Shown: piece by piece, positions 38,501 through 50,380 of the stretch
Layout: each line of letters opens with the position of its first letter
Numbering within the stretch: the first letter of the stretch is position 1
Assembly: GCA_900708905.1 (NCBI GenBank)
Contig: CAADRB010000026.1
Coordinates: forward strand, 363,423 to 427,422
Reading direction: 5' to 3'
From: Hymenolepis diminuta
Taxonomy: Eukaryota; Platyhelminthes; Cestoda; Cyclophyllidea; Hymenolepididae
DNA: 64,000 nucleotides
Position numbers and translations under genes: made by a program
Notes under the pieces: generated by a model
What the model saw: the letters and a program-made list of their open reading frames with translations, nothing else
Databases searched by the model: none
Told to the model about the DNA's origin: nothing

Positions 38501-40075
38501 GATTCGTGGATGTTTTTTACAGCTTATTTCATTGTTAAGTCAATTATAAAATCTTTTACAAGTATTAGTAAATGGGCAATTATGAGTTATTGTTTTGACA
38601 TAGGATTCATTTGAACTTGAAAATAAACCATATTTAACCCATCAAAATTAAATAAAAATGAATATGATTTACAGCTGCTCTTTAATTTTTTAAAATGCGG
38701 TTAAATATAAGTTTTTGGATGAAAAAATGCAATTTCGAATGTTATGAATCTCTTGTCGAAATTGCATTATTGATTCGATATTTTTAATTAGTAAAGTTAG
38801 TTACAATTTATTTTGGGTCATTGATGATGTCCAATCGGCAAGTAATATTTTTACTTCACATATTGTACGAGCCCGGAATGCTTGAACCTTTAACATATAC
38901 GTTTACAGATATATAGTGCTTGTTTTTTAAGCTTATCAAGAAGATTTTTGAAAATGCGGAGCCCTCAATCTAACTGAATTAATATCTGATAACTCAACCA
39001 ATCAGCAGAATCCAAAACCTCCAAACTCTCCATTTCCCAACTTTATTAATTCATTTATTTCATTCACTCCAATACTCAAGATAATCGTAAAAATTAATCC
39101 ATTAATATTTTAAGCCCTTTAAGATATAGAACCACTAACATGTATTTATAACGCAGAAACAATCCCAACCTTCCCAATACTGGGTTACCATAAAGAATGC
39201 ATGGTTTTCTTTATTCTAAGGAATAACTACTTATAGTGCTATCCGAAAGAAGAAATCTTCAACTGTGTAATATCTATGCTATTAATGAACAATAAAGTGA
39301 CAATGAATTAGCATAATACATATGTTTATGAAAAGAGAGAAGGAAAATGCAATTCACTCTAAAAGATGAGTTAATTACTTAGAACAAAAAACTACTCATA
39401 TGCACGCAACACAAAGAGAGAGACAAGTTATCAGTGGGAGAAGTGGAAGATGCTGAATGAACTTTAGTTGTTACTTCATCAACTAAGACAGTGTAGGAGG
39501 GGGAAGTTTGGCGCATTTCGGCTAAGTGGAGTTTGAGGCCAGGTCATAGAAAGAGCATGTTATGAAAATCTTAGTAATACTGAATCCAGTACATTAGCTG
39601 ACGAGTCCAGATGTATTTGGATTCAGTTTAGTCAATTTAGAGAGGTCTGAACTTTGCCATTAGCGGCAGTTCAGATTACTACATTGGGCCGATTATATTA
39701 GCTGTCAATTTAACCATTTACGATGTCGAGTCTCAAGATTTGCTTTCGTTCTCCCTCCCTCCCACCTAGTAAAAAATATCCAGCAGACAATATTACGGCC
39801 AGCTAGGTTTCACAGTTCAACTCGATCATTTAGAAAAAATCGAAACTATGAGATTGAAAATGGCTACCTAAACTCATGTTTTATTCTTTCCTCTTTACTT
39901 GAAGTATCTAAATATTCACTTACGTTGGCTTTATCATAAAAATATCTTATTGCAATCGATGAGACAAATTTGTAAGAGAAATTAAAAATTACTAGCATCT
40001 TAATCAATATATCCTCCTGTACTAATATTATTAACTCTCACGATTTTGTCTGCCATAAATTGAATTCGCGTTCGT
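32584..40075. other. intergenic
   Basis: AT-rich, with a short (AT)n at about 33551-33564. A 27-codon, almost entirely hydrophobic frame lies at 37257-37340 (+). A very strong minus-strand acceptor (poly-T then gcag) near 36112 is followed by only a 12-codon frame. No gene is recognised. The part just upstream of 40085 probably contains the receptor promoter or 5' UTR. Confidence 0.5.
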
Positions 40076-40084
40076 TAAGATCAC

Positions 40085-41299
40085 ATGAAAAAATCAATAT
40101 TCCGCACGTTTAAAGAGACACCTGTACCAAAAATAAATAAAAGTGTACCTTATCACGATTTTCTATGGAAAATTTACCTTGACAACCGTTATGTGACGTT
40201 TCAAACAATTTTTACCTTTACTCTGGACTCATCTGAGAAGATATTCTTCATTGCTGTCTGTGCGATCCTGGCTGGAGTTGGAATAATTGGCAACTTATGT
40301 ATTATTATTGTCAATATTCTCTATCGTATACGATTTCACCGCGAAAGCGATTTCTACATAAGTGGAGAGCCGAAAAGACGTGGAAAAGTGAGCTTCAGTC
40401 TGAATCCTTTCAAAGTCAATATCACCCGTGAAAACCGTTTCAGCTACTTTGATGCTCTATCCAATCAAGCTAAATTTCGATACAGTCATGTCATTTTTGC
40501 AGTTGCCATATTTAATCTAGTCGCAAGCTTAATCATTATCCCTCTTTCGGTAATCTTTGTTTGTGACTTGTATACCAGTATTGAAGATGGGAGGGTTCTT
40601 CTAGTCGTCTGTTCTTCTTGGAGTATCTTTCAAATCCTCTTCATATCAACCTTCTTCTTTGTGAACACAACAATTCAATTTCTGAGTATTGTGTCTCCTC
40701 TCACCTTTACAATGCGACGATCGCCATTGTGTTTTACATTTTTATTTGTTGTAGCCATTTGCGGAATGCAATCCTTTTTAATGCTTTCGATAGCATCTAA
40801 AGAAATAGCCGAAATTCTCTACGATTTTGAGGAAGAACTGAAGAGTGAAATAATTGAAAGGACCATTGCTGGACTTCGAGCGTCTCTCATCTTCCCCATT
40901 CTCATCTATCTACTAACGTGGATATGCACTATTATCATGTATGTTATCATTATAAGACATATCTGCGTTGCAGTTGATAATGTTTACAAAATAACCGAGA
41001 TTACTCCGCGTTCAATGCCTTGCCAGCAGAGTTTGTGGCAAAGAGGAGTGAAAAAGAACATTCAGAAGTGTATGATTCTTGGGGCAGGAACAACTGTTTT
41101 TTATCTTCTTGAGTTACCAGTAGTCATTACTGTGTATCTCTCCCTTATCTCAAATATGTGGGTCGCGTTGAGTCATCTGACTATTAATGCTATAACCCCG
41201 CTAATGCATATTATGCTGAGTAAAAGCTTCAGAACTACGCTTTATGGAGTAATGAATAGTCGAAGACGAGCCCTGGCACGACTTTCGTCCATTTCTTAA
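40085..41299 (+). CDS. divergent rhodopsin-like seven-helix receptor
   Basis: An intronless 404-residue frame; an in-frame TAA at 40076-40078 fixes ATG 40085 as the first start. Seven hydrophobic helices fit at about 52-80, 134-160, 176-203, 214-237, 266-292, 327-353 and 357-379. Class A landmarks are partly visible: GN at 69-70 (helix 1), Pro153 (helix 2), Cys176 at the top of helix 3, SPL 204-206 after helix 3, Pro271 (helix 5) and Pro345 (helix 6). A TPLMH...SFR motif at 371-383 stands where NPxxY...FR is expected. The usual Asp2.50 is Asn144, DRY is IQF 197-199, CWxP is LELP, and the second extracellular loop has no Cys partner for Cys176. The first intracellular loop is unusually long, about 53 residues. 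It is probably a flatworm-lineage orphan receptor; ligand and G-protein coupling are unknown. Confidence 0.85.
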   Translation: MKKSIFRTFKETPVPKINKSVPYHDFLWKIYLDNRYVTFQTIFTFTLDSSEKIFFIAVCAILAGVGIIGNLCIIIVNILYRIRFHRESDFYISGEPKRRGKVSFSLNPFKVNITRENRFSYFDALSNQAKFRYSHVIFAVAIFNLVASLIIIPLSVIFVCDLYTSIEDGRVLLVVCSSWSIFQILFISTFFFVNTTIQFLSIVSPLTFTMRRSPLCFTFLFVVAICGMQSFLMLSIASKEIAEILYDFEEELKSEIIERTIAGLRASLIFPILIYLLTWICTIIMYVIIIRHICVAVDNVYKITEITPRSMPCQQSLWQRGVKKNIQKCMILGAGTTVFYLLELPVVITVYLSLISNMWVALSHLTINAITPLMHIMLSKSFRTTLYGVMNSRRRALARLSSIS

Positions 41300-42116
41300 G
41301 ATGTTCCAACCATAAATAAGTACATTTAGAAGGCAATATTATCGATGTGGGTGCGTATAGCTTTGTGACCTGCAAGGAGATGAAAATCTGCCTAAATGAC
41401 CAGTCAAAATATGATGTTTTAAAAGCTAAGCCTTTAAAACGTTTATTTTCTCAAAATATAGAAACTATATGTTAAATTTTAATTTCAATATTAACAAAAT
41501 TGAATTTAACAAATTTTAATATATACGACAATGTTGACAGTATCATTGGTCCAAATAGACTTACAACGATAACACATTACAGGGAGAAAATTGTTCCTTG
41601 GATTTTTAATAATAGCTTTCTGGGGAACCCTTCCGCACAATGTTTCAAGTTTTTCTTCACAAAAGTGAAATTTGAAATTTTTTAACAGAACTATAATTCC
41701 ATTAGCATTCAACGAACACAAGAAAAGACACCGAAAAATACCATTCCCATGACGTAAGTGGAATTCGACTTGAATTGATCGGTAAAGAAAGTTCCCGTTC
41801 CCATCCTCTAGGGCTGGTATTAGGTATGAGTTGTAGTCTCTCTACTCATTCATGCCAAAAAATTCGCTAATATCAAAGATGATGCAGAAATTCACCGGGC
41901 GCACGGTGGTGAGCTTCTCAACTTCTTCTCATTTAAGTGCTCTGCAGGAATGAAAATGGAAGTTTTAACACCATCGATTCATTAAACTCCGCAATTAGAG
42001 ATGTGCTACTTCTTCCGATATTAAAGGAGTTAGAACTGGTTTTCGAAATATGTCGATGATAACACTAGGGCCTGCGGACATTGAGAAAATAACGGCCAAT
42101 AAAAAGTCCCTTCAGG
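41300..42116. other. receptor 3' flank
   Basis: It begins with the receptor 3' UTR, with an ATAAAT near 41313 but no exact AATAAA close by. Segment 41720-42080 is less AT-rich and has no assigned product. A plus frame from ATG 42051 (contains GPADIEKITANKKSLQDV) runs into the candidate exon below in another frame. Confidence 0.45.
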
Positions 42117-42518
42117 ATGTTAAATGTCGTTTTAGTTTCTTCATACTTCGGTAAATACAGTTTTGAAAGCTCTAATCACATTTTGATGAAGTGGGCGAAA
42201 TATATTCGCCTTTCTTAAGAGTAAGCGAGTTTTAACTACCAGCTATGTTACGTTTAATTTAGCATAGTCTATCAGAGTTCCAATTTCAATTATCATTTAT
42301 GTTTGAAATAAAATAAAACCTTTGAATGAAAATGTTTTCATCTTCTCTACTCTGCAGGATACCATAACCGACTCTTAGATTCCCTAAGACATCGCATTAA
42401 TTATAAACACGACCCGACAACACCGCAATACAAAACGATCCAAGCCATTATATCAACACAAGACGCACGTTTTCGTAACGATAGGTTAATTTACATTGTG
42501 CACCATTTACAGCCGTAA
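42117..42518 (+). CDS. possible small two-exon gene, unknown
   Basis: Exon 1 (ATG 42117 to 42150) ends at a CTTCG|GTAAAT donor. A 207-base intron ends with the strong acceptor cttctctactctgcag, and exon 2 runs 42358-42518 with TAA at 42516-42518. The join is in phase and gives 64 residues: MLNVVLVSSYFG, then YHNRLLDSLRHRINYKHD, then TPQYKTIQAIISTQD, then RFRNDRLIYIVHHLQP. The start may be further upstream. An AATAAA lies at 42523-42528, five bases after the stop. Exon 2 is clearly protein-like in composition. No family is recognised. Confidence 0.38.
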
Positions 42519-42528
42519 TGTGAATAAA

Positions 42529-43759
42529 TTCGTTGGAATAAAAGAGAATTAAAAGGTGGAAAATAAAAAATCTTGCATATAAGAATTATTTTGGGAAAAA
42601 TATTATTTTCTTATGTGTAACAGAAAGACGATAAACTAAAATGAAATTTGTCATGCAAAAATTGTGAAATTTTGAATGAACGTTTTAAAAAAATGTTACT
42701 ATCCTTAAACATACTTAACATGTCTTATAATAGTTTATGCTATATCTACATGTAACACAAAATTCTGACTGAACTATTTAGCAACCCGCGTGGTTAAAAT
42801 ACGGTCATATTACTATTCTCCTGTATTTACGTCCCTGCATAAGTTAAGTCCAAATTAATTGTATAATGATGCCATACGACATTAACTCTTTCGCCATATG
42901 AGGGCAGTCGAATTGTTTGTCTTGTTCTTATGCTTCGCGTACTGAAACTAATTTTCCACTATTTTGGTAAGTATATTTAGCGGATAATTTAATTGTTCCA
43001 TCAAAAATTTTAACAATATTGGTGATATAAGAAAATATAAATGAATTGAAGGTGCATGAACAACCGCAGAGGTCAGTCAACCAGTCAAAAAGTTCTGAAT
43101 AAAGCGGATATGAACTCACCCGGAAACTCAGATATCACGTCATTGTCAATATTTAGAAATTACAAAGTGAATTGTACCCTTTATGGGTAATCAGACAACT
43201 CAATACTCCAAAAATTTAGGTAGGACTCTTGACATCCGAACTTCTTCATGTTCTTCTATTTGACCCTTTGGTTCATCCCTTTACGAGACTAGTTTGTTAT
43301 TTCGCCTGTCATATACTTTACCATGATTAAAAACTTTATTTTTGCATTGATACTGTTCATAATAGGAAGTAAAACGCATTTAGTCTTATTTCACAAGTGA
43401 TTAAAATAACATTAATGTATTTTACCAATAGGTGATTTCAAACGCAAAAGATTGATTGACAAGGTAATTATTTTTGCCATTTGAGAAACTTCATCTTTTC
43501 AGTCAATGTTAAAATTTGAGCATCTTAACCAACCGTTTCATTATTTTTCATATATTAATAACAGGAAGTAATTAGCTTCTTCTCGAAATGACGATAAAAA
43601 TAGCGATGTTTACTAAAATGTTCACTTTTATAGCTTAACATCATTATCCGTTAATTTCGTAGGTATATATTAACAGAAATCGGTGTAAAATGTTATCTAT
43701 GCAAATAAATCCAATGAAATAATTAAATTTTAATTTTAATCTAATAGGAAACCAAAAAA
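42529..43759. other. intergenic
   Basis: AT-rich, with no gene or repeat recognised. Confidence 0.5.
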
Positions 43760-44106
43760 ATAAAGGTCATAGCTGCAGCGTTCATGTTTTTTCTCAAGAT
43801 AATTAATTTCCGTAGGTTGTCCTCAAGTCGTCCTGATTGACAGCTCGACAGTTATTTAGGGCTAAAAATGTTATTTTTCCTGCTCTCTTTAGATCTTTAA
43901 ACCTCAACAAATTGAAGACAAATTGTATTCCTATATACAAAGCCTTTGTTCGATTAATGAGTCTTGTGGTAACAGCATTCTGACTTATCCCCTTGTTTCG
44001 AATCAACAGTAACCTAACGATATCTAATAGACAGAGAGATCGTAGAGACTGAGACTATACCTCCTAGCATTGCAAAGCACAGAAGAGATTTCATTTATGA
44101 AACGAT
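43760..44106 (+). repeat. dispersed repeat, copy A
   Basis: About 345 bases aligning by eye with 47350-47710 in the same direction and with 45525-45870 in reverse. Shared landmarks are a gttttttctca start, cagttatttagggcta, gaagacaaattgtattc, acgatatctaatagaca and tagcattgca. Divergence is high, so the family is old. No reading frame is shared. Class unknown; it could be a SINE-like or non-autonomous DNA element. Confidence 0.65.
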
Positions 44107-45524
44107 CAACGTCAATTATATCAATTTTGAATAATTAATTCTCTTAAGGTGTCATTTAAATGATTATATGAATTCAATTTCTTTAAAATACATTATTGTT
44201 AATGAGGCTTGAGAACCGCTTTTAATTTGTAGTTGAGAGCTTGCATTGATAAAAAGACCCTGTTTTCGTTGAACGAACCTAACTTTGAAGTTACTGTCAT
44301 AAGTTTATGAACAAATCTGCCAATTTCAGAAAGTATTGCTAAGTAGTAAGTGCCAACATTTTAAAATAATCAAAGGTCTAAACGAGTATGAACATTTCAA
44401 ATCACACACCTATATTTTTGTCAACTGGCAAATCTGCCGAGTCACTGATCAGAAACTCGGTGACTGTTGGCACACATTCCATAACAACTGCACAGTTAAA
44501 TTTCAACCAATGCTGGTTTCTCATAATTCTTGCCCCAAAATATTCCCTTCACGACAAATGTTGTTTGGGCTTAAAAAATTTTATTCATTCTTTACAATAC
44601 TTGCATTAGCAGTCCTTAGCAGGCGAGTGAAACTGTCTTAAATCCAAACAAATATATTTCAAATTTTCTTGATTAGAAGAAAAAAAGAAAGTATTGGTAT
44701 CCTTTCGATCAATAATATGCAAGTCGAACTGATGATGAAACACTCGGTGAATATCTGAAGCCTAATTCAACACTATTCAGGTCATTTACATGCATTCGTG
44801 ATTCAGGTACGCAAATGACAATTTTTTGGCATCATTGGAGACAAATTTCAGATTGATCCAAAATCAACTTTAACGGTGTCATTTTGTATTGTCATAAATT
44901 TCCTTCCTTCTCGTTACAAATATTTACCTTCTATCTGCCTACAACTGTCTAAGTGGATTGAATTTTGAGGATAAGCCAATAGAATGCCTGATGAACCAGA
45001 AACTCCTGATTTTCCGAAGGAACGAGTTACTTATAATTATTGCTAAAGTCATCTTTGAAATAGTCGTCAACATTAATGGTATAGAATTTTCTCATGTCAA
45101 AATGATGCTCAAAAGAAAAGATAAAGGGGCAGTTATGGTAAATAAAAGACTGAACTTAGAGACTTTTGCAGTATATGAATTTTTAGAATTTGATATAAAA
45201 ATTCTAAAGATTTAATATTAAATAATCGTAGTACAGAGTTAGTCCTTTCAAATGTTTGCCTGAGTAATTAGGAGCGCTCTGCTGGAAGATTGAGCGGACA
45301 CTAACTAAATTCTCTAAAATGGAGTTTATTACTTGGCAGTGAACTTGATAGGGTAAGCTTTTCGATTTAAGCATCTATTGACAAAAACCGATAAAAAGAG
45401 CACTTTCATGAGGTCAGAGTATTTTTATGAGTCATCGATTCAAGATTGTGTATGTCCTGTTAAGCCTGCAACGAACATACGGCCGAAGAAATAGTTAAAG
45501 AAAAAATATTTTATCGAGTATAAA
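44107..45524. other. intergenic between repeat copies
   Basis: Segment 44336-44641 is open in two plus-strand frames and a minus-strand frame, and less AT-rich than its surroundings. None of the three translations resembles a known family. The plus frame at 44958-45215 starts from a non-ATG codon and is not family-like. Confidence 0.45.
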
Positions 45525-45870
45525 TCATTGTAAATTTTGTGATACTAGGTACCTAGATTCTGCCGCTATGATCAATCTGCAGATGAGATATTGTTAGATT
45601 ACAAACGATTCAAACCTGATGGCGAAAGATGAATCTGAATGCAGTTTCCCCAAAACACTTGATTTTATAAACAAAGACTATATGTGAATATAAGTCGTCT
45701 TCATGTGATCGATATTCGTACCTTAAAACACCGTCTGACTGATAACACTTTTAGTCCCAAATAACTGTCAAGCTGCTCATCACCCATCGGCGACTTAGAG
45801 ACAACCTGTGGAAATAGATTATCCTGGGATAAAACAACAACTCTTCGCATTTTGACACTGCTTTATCCGC
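45525..45870 (-). repeat. dispersed repeat, copy B (inverted)
   Basis: On the minus strand it contains aggttgtctctaagtcg, cagttatttgggacta, gaagacgacttatattc and acaatatctcatctgcag, in the same order and spacing as copies A and C. Confidence 0.6.
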
Positions 45871-47349
45871 TTCTTATCAAATTCCATTCTTTTACATGTG
45901 TTGGGAAAAATATTTAATTCTATTTGCCTCTGAACGATTTCACTACAAGTGTTCGCTCAACCGTAAAATAGAAGCGTTTTGAGTTTTCCAGTTTATTCGA
46001 AACCAGTCCTTTAACCTCATGAATACTAAAAGTGGTCTCGCTCTCTCTTTGAATTTGGACTACAAATAGTAAACTATGTGTAGGCCTCAAATGCATGTAA
46101 CCTGAATTGTGTAGTGACCAAAAAACATAATTCCTATTCACGATAAAGCATTTGGCACGATTTTAAGACCTTTACAGAGTATGAGTTTTCTCATGGGAAC
46201 ATAACTAGCAGTAGGCAGCGGAAATGTTTCTGAACAAATTAATCCACTTCGTTAAAATGATCTAATTACAAGAGTCTGCATTGAATTGAATTTATCTCTC
46301 CTTCCTTATCGGCATTTGTGAATGGCATTCAGGCGGTGTTATTGCATTTTAATACATTGTGAACTTGCCTTATATTTTTTCTAATTTCGCAAAGAATGCA
46401 AACTGTAGATGCGAAGTTTACCAAACATTTTTGTTTGAAGAGGGAAAGTTCAGGCTTCTTGAAATCTGAAGGGCAGTTATCAATCTTTCAGTCTACTGCA
46501 ATCTTCGCCACACAAATAAGTGGTGATAAGACAAGAAAGTGGCGAATAGCGTTATTTGAGAAGAATCAGAAGCCAATGAATGTATAGGTAGGTTAGCCGC
46601 TGCTACGGAGTCAAATATGTGAGAAAAAATGAGATCAGGAAAGAAGAAATCTATTCAGTGCATATTCAAAATGGGGTATTTATAATCATGGATGTGATTT
46701 GACTGAGTGATATGACAGAGGGCTAAGAGTTTTGAGCAAGTATGTTATAAATGTTTGTGTGGGCCATATACAAACAAGCTATTCATCGAACCCATTTAAG
46801 GCATTTTGACATGAAATTTTGTTTGTTCATTGCTCACAATAATACTTTTAATGTTGATGGAATATTAGCTGCAAGCATTAAATAGTATCAAGTGGCATGT
46901 AAAACGATTTTGATGCTTGAGAGGAGAACTAGACGGATTAGAGATTCAGCATGGGGAAAAAGGCTGAGAGCAGTTAACTTAAATTAAAGCGGCTACTATA
47001 ACCATAATCATCCTCCATGTGTAAAGAACTAAGACAGATGGGATAAATGGATTCATCGAATACCGACATACAAAAATACAAAGCGGTGAAAAAGAGGAAA
47101 AGTTGATTAACCAGTCTTAAGGGCGAAACAGGTACCCCATGAGTAATCGCGGTGCACACGGCTGCGTGAAGGAGGGGCAAAGTACGAATAGCGATTGGTG
47201 ACTAACGTGACAGGATTAAAGCGCATAAAGAAAGGTAACAGAGGAAATAGGGGATAAGTGGTGATATTCAACTAGAAAATACTGCAGGCACGAAATCGAC
47301 ATACTGAGATTAAGAGAAAAAAAGCAGGATAGAAGGCCGAAAAGAAGCA
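45871..47349. other. intergenic between repeat copies
   Basis: No gene is recognised. The frames at 46396-46587 (+) and 46974-47180 (-) are unassigned. Segment 46920-47350 is purine-rich on the plus strand. Confidence 0.45.
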
Positions 47350-47710
47350 AAGGTCTTAAATGTAGTGTTATGTTTTTTCTCAGGATGATGAATTCTCACA
47401 GATTGTTCCTGAGTTTTCTACCTCTCTTATCGATATGTGGTGCACATCGCTCCTGACATCGCCCCTCAGTTATTTGGGCTAAATCTATTGCCAGTCCGAT
47501 CTCTGATCGTAAATAACATAAAGACAACTTGTATTCTCTACAATGCCCTTGTTTAATGAATTAAATGGCTTACTTAACTGCATTCCGTGTTAAATTTCTC
47601 TCTCCAGTCTGAATCCAGTGATATCTAGTGGACAATTGTATCATAGTAGCAGAAAACCAGTCTTTCTAGCAATGCAGCAACAGAGAATGGTCATGCTTTA
47701 TAAAAGACGG
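47350..47710 (+). repeat. dispersed repeat, copy C
   Basis: Starts aaaggtcttaaatgtag..gttttttctcagg and carries cagttatttgggcta, aagacaacttgtattct, gtgatatctagtggaca and tagcaatgca in the order seen in copies A and B. Confidence 0.65.
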
Positions 47711-48190
47711 TAACTAAGCAATTATGAAAGAAGGAACTACAATAAGTCACTCTGAAGCTATTAACATGGGAGTGGCATCTTCAACCCATCGTCCAATTTG
47801 GTTAGTTTCTTTTCCCTGTTAAATCGACCTGAATAGAATGGGGAAAAGTTTGAAAACGGAAATGGATGCAAACCTTCATTTTGTGGAAAAGAAGCCTAGT
47901 GTAACTGCTTTTAAAAGCAAATTCACTTATTTAACTTCACCTACGAATATTGTAACCACGCGGATGTACGTAATTTGAATGCCTTCCTATATCAAGCAGA
48001 AATAACGTTTATTCTTGGGAAGAACATTATGTTTTAATGTTTTCTTTAAGTCAAGGCATTTAAAGTTCTTTTGAAAGAAATTAGAAAATGCAATAAAATA
48101 TAATTAAAAGCAACATGCTAAAAATACGGTAATAAGGAAAATTCCTTATAGTTTATTACTCACTAGTAAAGATATTTCTTCATATGCTAG
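47711..48190. other. intergenic
   Basis: AT-rich. A frame without a start codon is open from about 48104 into the candidate exon that follows. Nothing else is recognised. Confidence 0.4.
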
Positions 48191-48711
48191 TCGAATAAGT
48201 CTTGTCGGTCAAAATGCATCGTTAGAAGCTGGTTGGCACTGCTACTTGCAATATTTAAATTCTAGCTATTTGAAAGGCCGCTTTTTATCTTCTCAATATC
48301 GTCTACGTGAACCTCATTATTGTTCCTACTGAAGCTCTCCTTAAGAATTCATTAATAAGTTTCCAAGTCTCATTCCAGGACGTGCTAAGTTATATTTATA
48401 GATTTAGAAAATAAACCCTCGGTCATTCATAATTGCTAATTAGTAATGAAATCGATTCAGGTAACTTTTGACTGGCTTTCAGGATCACAATACTTTTTTT
48501 CAATTTGCTAAGGTTTTATGACAGTTGACTGACAGTTAAACTTTGAAGTAATAAATTTTCAAAGTGCATATGTATGGAAGTGCATTTACATGTTATCACC
48601 GTGCCACTTCCCCATTGTAGCTATGAGCGGTCACGGCATGACGAGAGCAAGCGTCATTCATCATTGTCTAACCAATCGTATTCCGACGCATCTCTTAATG
48701 CAGACCTATGA
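48191..48711 (+). CDS. possible exon pair near a polyadenylation site, unknown
   Basis: Segment 48191-48332, behind an acceptor-like ttcttcatatgctag, is open to TGA 48330-48332 and reads RISLVGQNASLEAGWHCYLQ, then NSSYLKGRFLSSQYR. Segment 48621-48711, behind the excellent acceptor ccacttccccattgtag, reads YERSRHDESKRHSSLSNQSY and ends SDASLNADL before TGA 48709-48711, like a serine-rich cytoplasmic tail. AATAAA occurs at 48762-48767 and 48786-48791. The two segments join in phase only through a CTAC|GTGAAC donor and then in the other frame of the second segment, so their relationship is unresolved. They may be two separate terminal exons or chance. No family is recognised. Confidence 0.28.
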
Positions 48712-49056
48712 TTGATTCAATCTTCTACTAATCATTATTGGGACAAGCCCTATAACAAGAGAATAAAAAGAATCTTATTTTCACCAATAAATGTCCGGTT
48801 TCTAGACTAGTCTTGCCCGGTTAGATCTCTTCCCCATTCCCTCTCTATCTAAAGTCATAGCAATTGTAATATATCTCATAACAGCGGGGTTGGTCACACA
48901 TTACAACACTTTCATCACTCTGTATAAAATAATATTCCTCTAAAAGGAGATCCGTGTGTAAAAGAATCATAAAATACACTGCTATTTTCAAAAAGATGCA
49001 AAAATTAACAAATGAAAGTTATGAACTTCTTAATTATTTAAGAGATTTATTAATAG

Positions 49057-49230
49057 GATACCGACAGATATGACTCACAGGCTAGGCTTTGTCTCGGAAT
49101 TGGCCTTTGCATCTTGACAGTTTCAGCAAGCCTGCCATCGATTACGCAATACCGCGACTGCTATGAAGATAATTTTTTTCCAAAAAATAGCCTTTATTTA
49201 ATTCATACATTGACTTTCAGAGCAATTTAA
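49057..49230 (+). CDS. possible exon with one membrane segment, unknown
   Basis: An open frame of 57 codons behind an AG at 49055-49056, ending at TAA 49228-49230. It reads DTDRYDSQARLCLGIGLCIL, then TVSASLPSITQYRDCYED, giving one hydrophobic segment framed by charged residues and a cysteine. It vaguely resembles helix 4 plus the following loop of a rhodopsin-like receptor, but lacks the usual Trp. The acceptor has a poor pyrimidine tract and no donor is evident. Low confidence. Confidence 0.2.
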   Translation, partial: DTDRYDSQARLCLGIGLCILTVSASLPSITQYRDCYEDNFFPKNSLYLIHTLTFRAI

Positions 49231-50380
49231 TGCAAATAACACCCTAAGTAGGGTTCAGGACCACTCAAATCTCTATCTTAAAGAGGGAAGGTGCTGATTA
49301 TGCTTTAGGAGTGAATCTAGATACGCGACAAAATAAGGAAAAATAAAAAAAACTCGGAGAAACATCTGGAAATTCGTATAAACAGTTGAATTGTCAGGAT
49401 ATTATTAGGTTGACATAGTTCATTAGAGTCCATTTAGGTGAATTTCAGGACACAGAAATATTCCCGTTTACTGAGATATACTCAAATAGTCTCAGACCAA
49501 ACCCGTGAGAGAGAGATCAATTCACGTCAGGTTTGTCCTGACACAAACACTAACTGCGTTTTATTTCTATTCGGCATTAAATATCGCAGTTTATTTTTCC
49601 TGTAATTAATTGTGGACTAAGTATCCTTGACAACAAACAGTTTGATATTACGATAGTCTTCCCTCAAACAACGTATCATTTGAATTAAAAAAGATACAAA
49701 TGTTCCGAAATGAGTATTTTATTTTATGATTATAATAATTTATAAACAAAACACTTTATAAATAAATCACCATATTTGTATGATTACTAAGTTCGATAAA
49801 ATGTCCACTGGATGCAATCGTCTTATCTTTCTTGATTATTAAAAACTTCAACTTCATACACCTTCAGTTTTTTTATTTCTAGTTTCTAAAAATATGAATA
49901 GCATCGGGTGTCTAATTTATGAGCATTTTATGATCTCCTGACGATCATCTTAGCATTTCTAATAAGCGTCTTTAAGCTGATAGTAAACTCGATACATCGA
50001 GTTCATTACAGGACAGATAATTCTAAATGTACCCAAGTTAGTAGCCATTGTAATAAAATCAGTTGTGTAGCCCCCTAATTAACACAAAACTGAAATATAT
50101 CATCGAGCATATACCGTTAATAAAAATAAGACCAGTATGTTGACATTAGAAAATGTATTGACTCCAATATTCTAAAAATGTCGCCAATGGGAATTAAGCA
50201 GTTTCAAATATTAAAGATAAATAATCCTAGGTAAAGTAAGGGGGAACACTTATACTTATTGATAGAATAAGGTTCTAATTCCCATTTCGTCAAATTTAGG
50301 CTTCTTCTTTTGCCTTGAATCAGGTCCATTATCTTGGTGTATACAATTCATTTGTCCAATTATAAAAATAAGAAGTAGCT
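49231..50380. other. intergenic
   Basis: AT-rich, with no gene, RNA or repeat recognised. Confidence 0.5.

Noticed and set aside
43760..47710. Copies A and C as an LTR pair
   Set aside because: A third copy lies inverted between them and no retroelement coding remains are found in the interior, so a dispersed repeat family explains it better.
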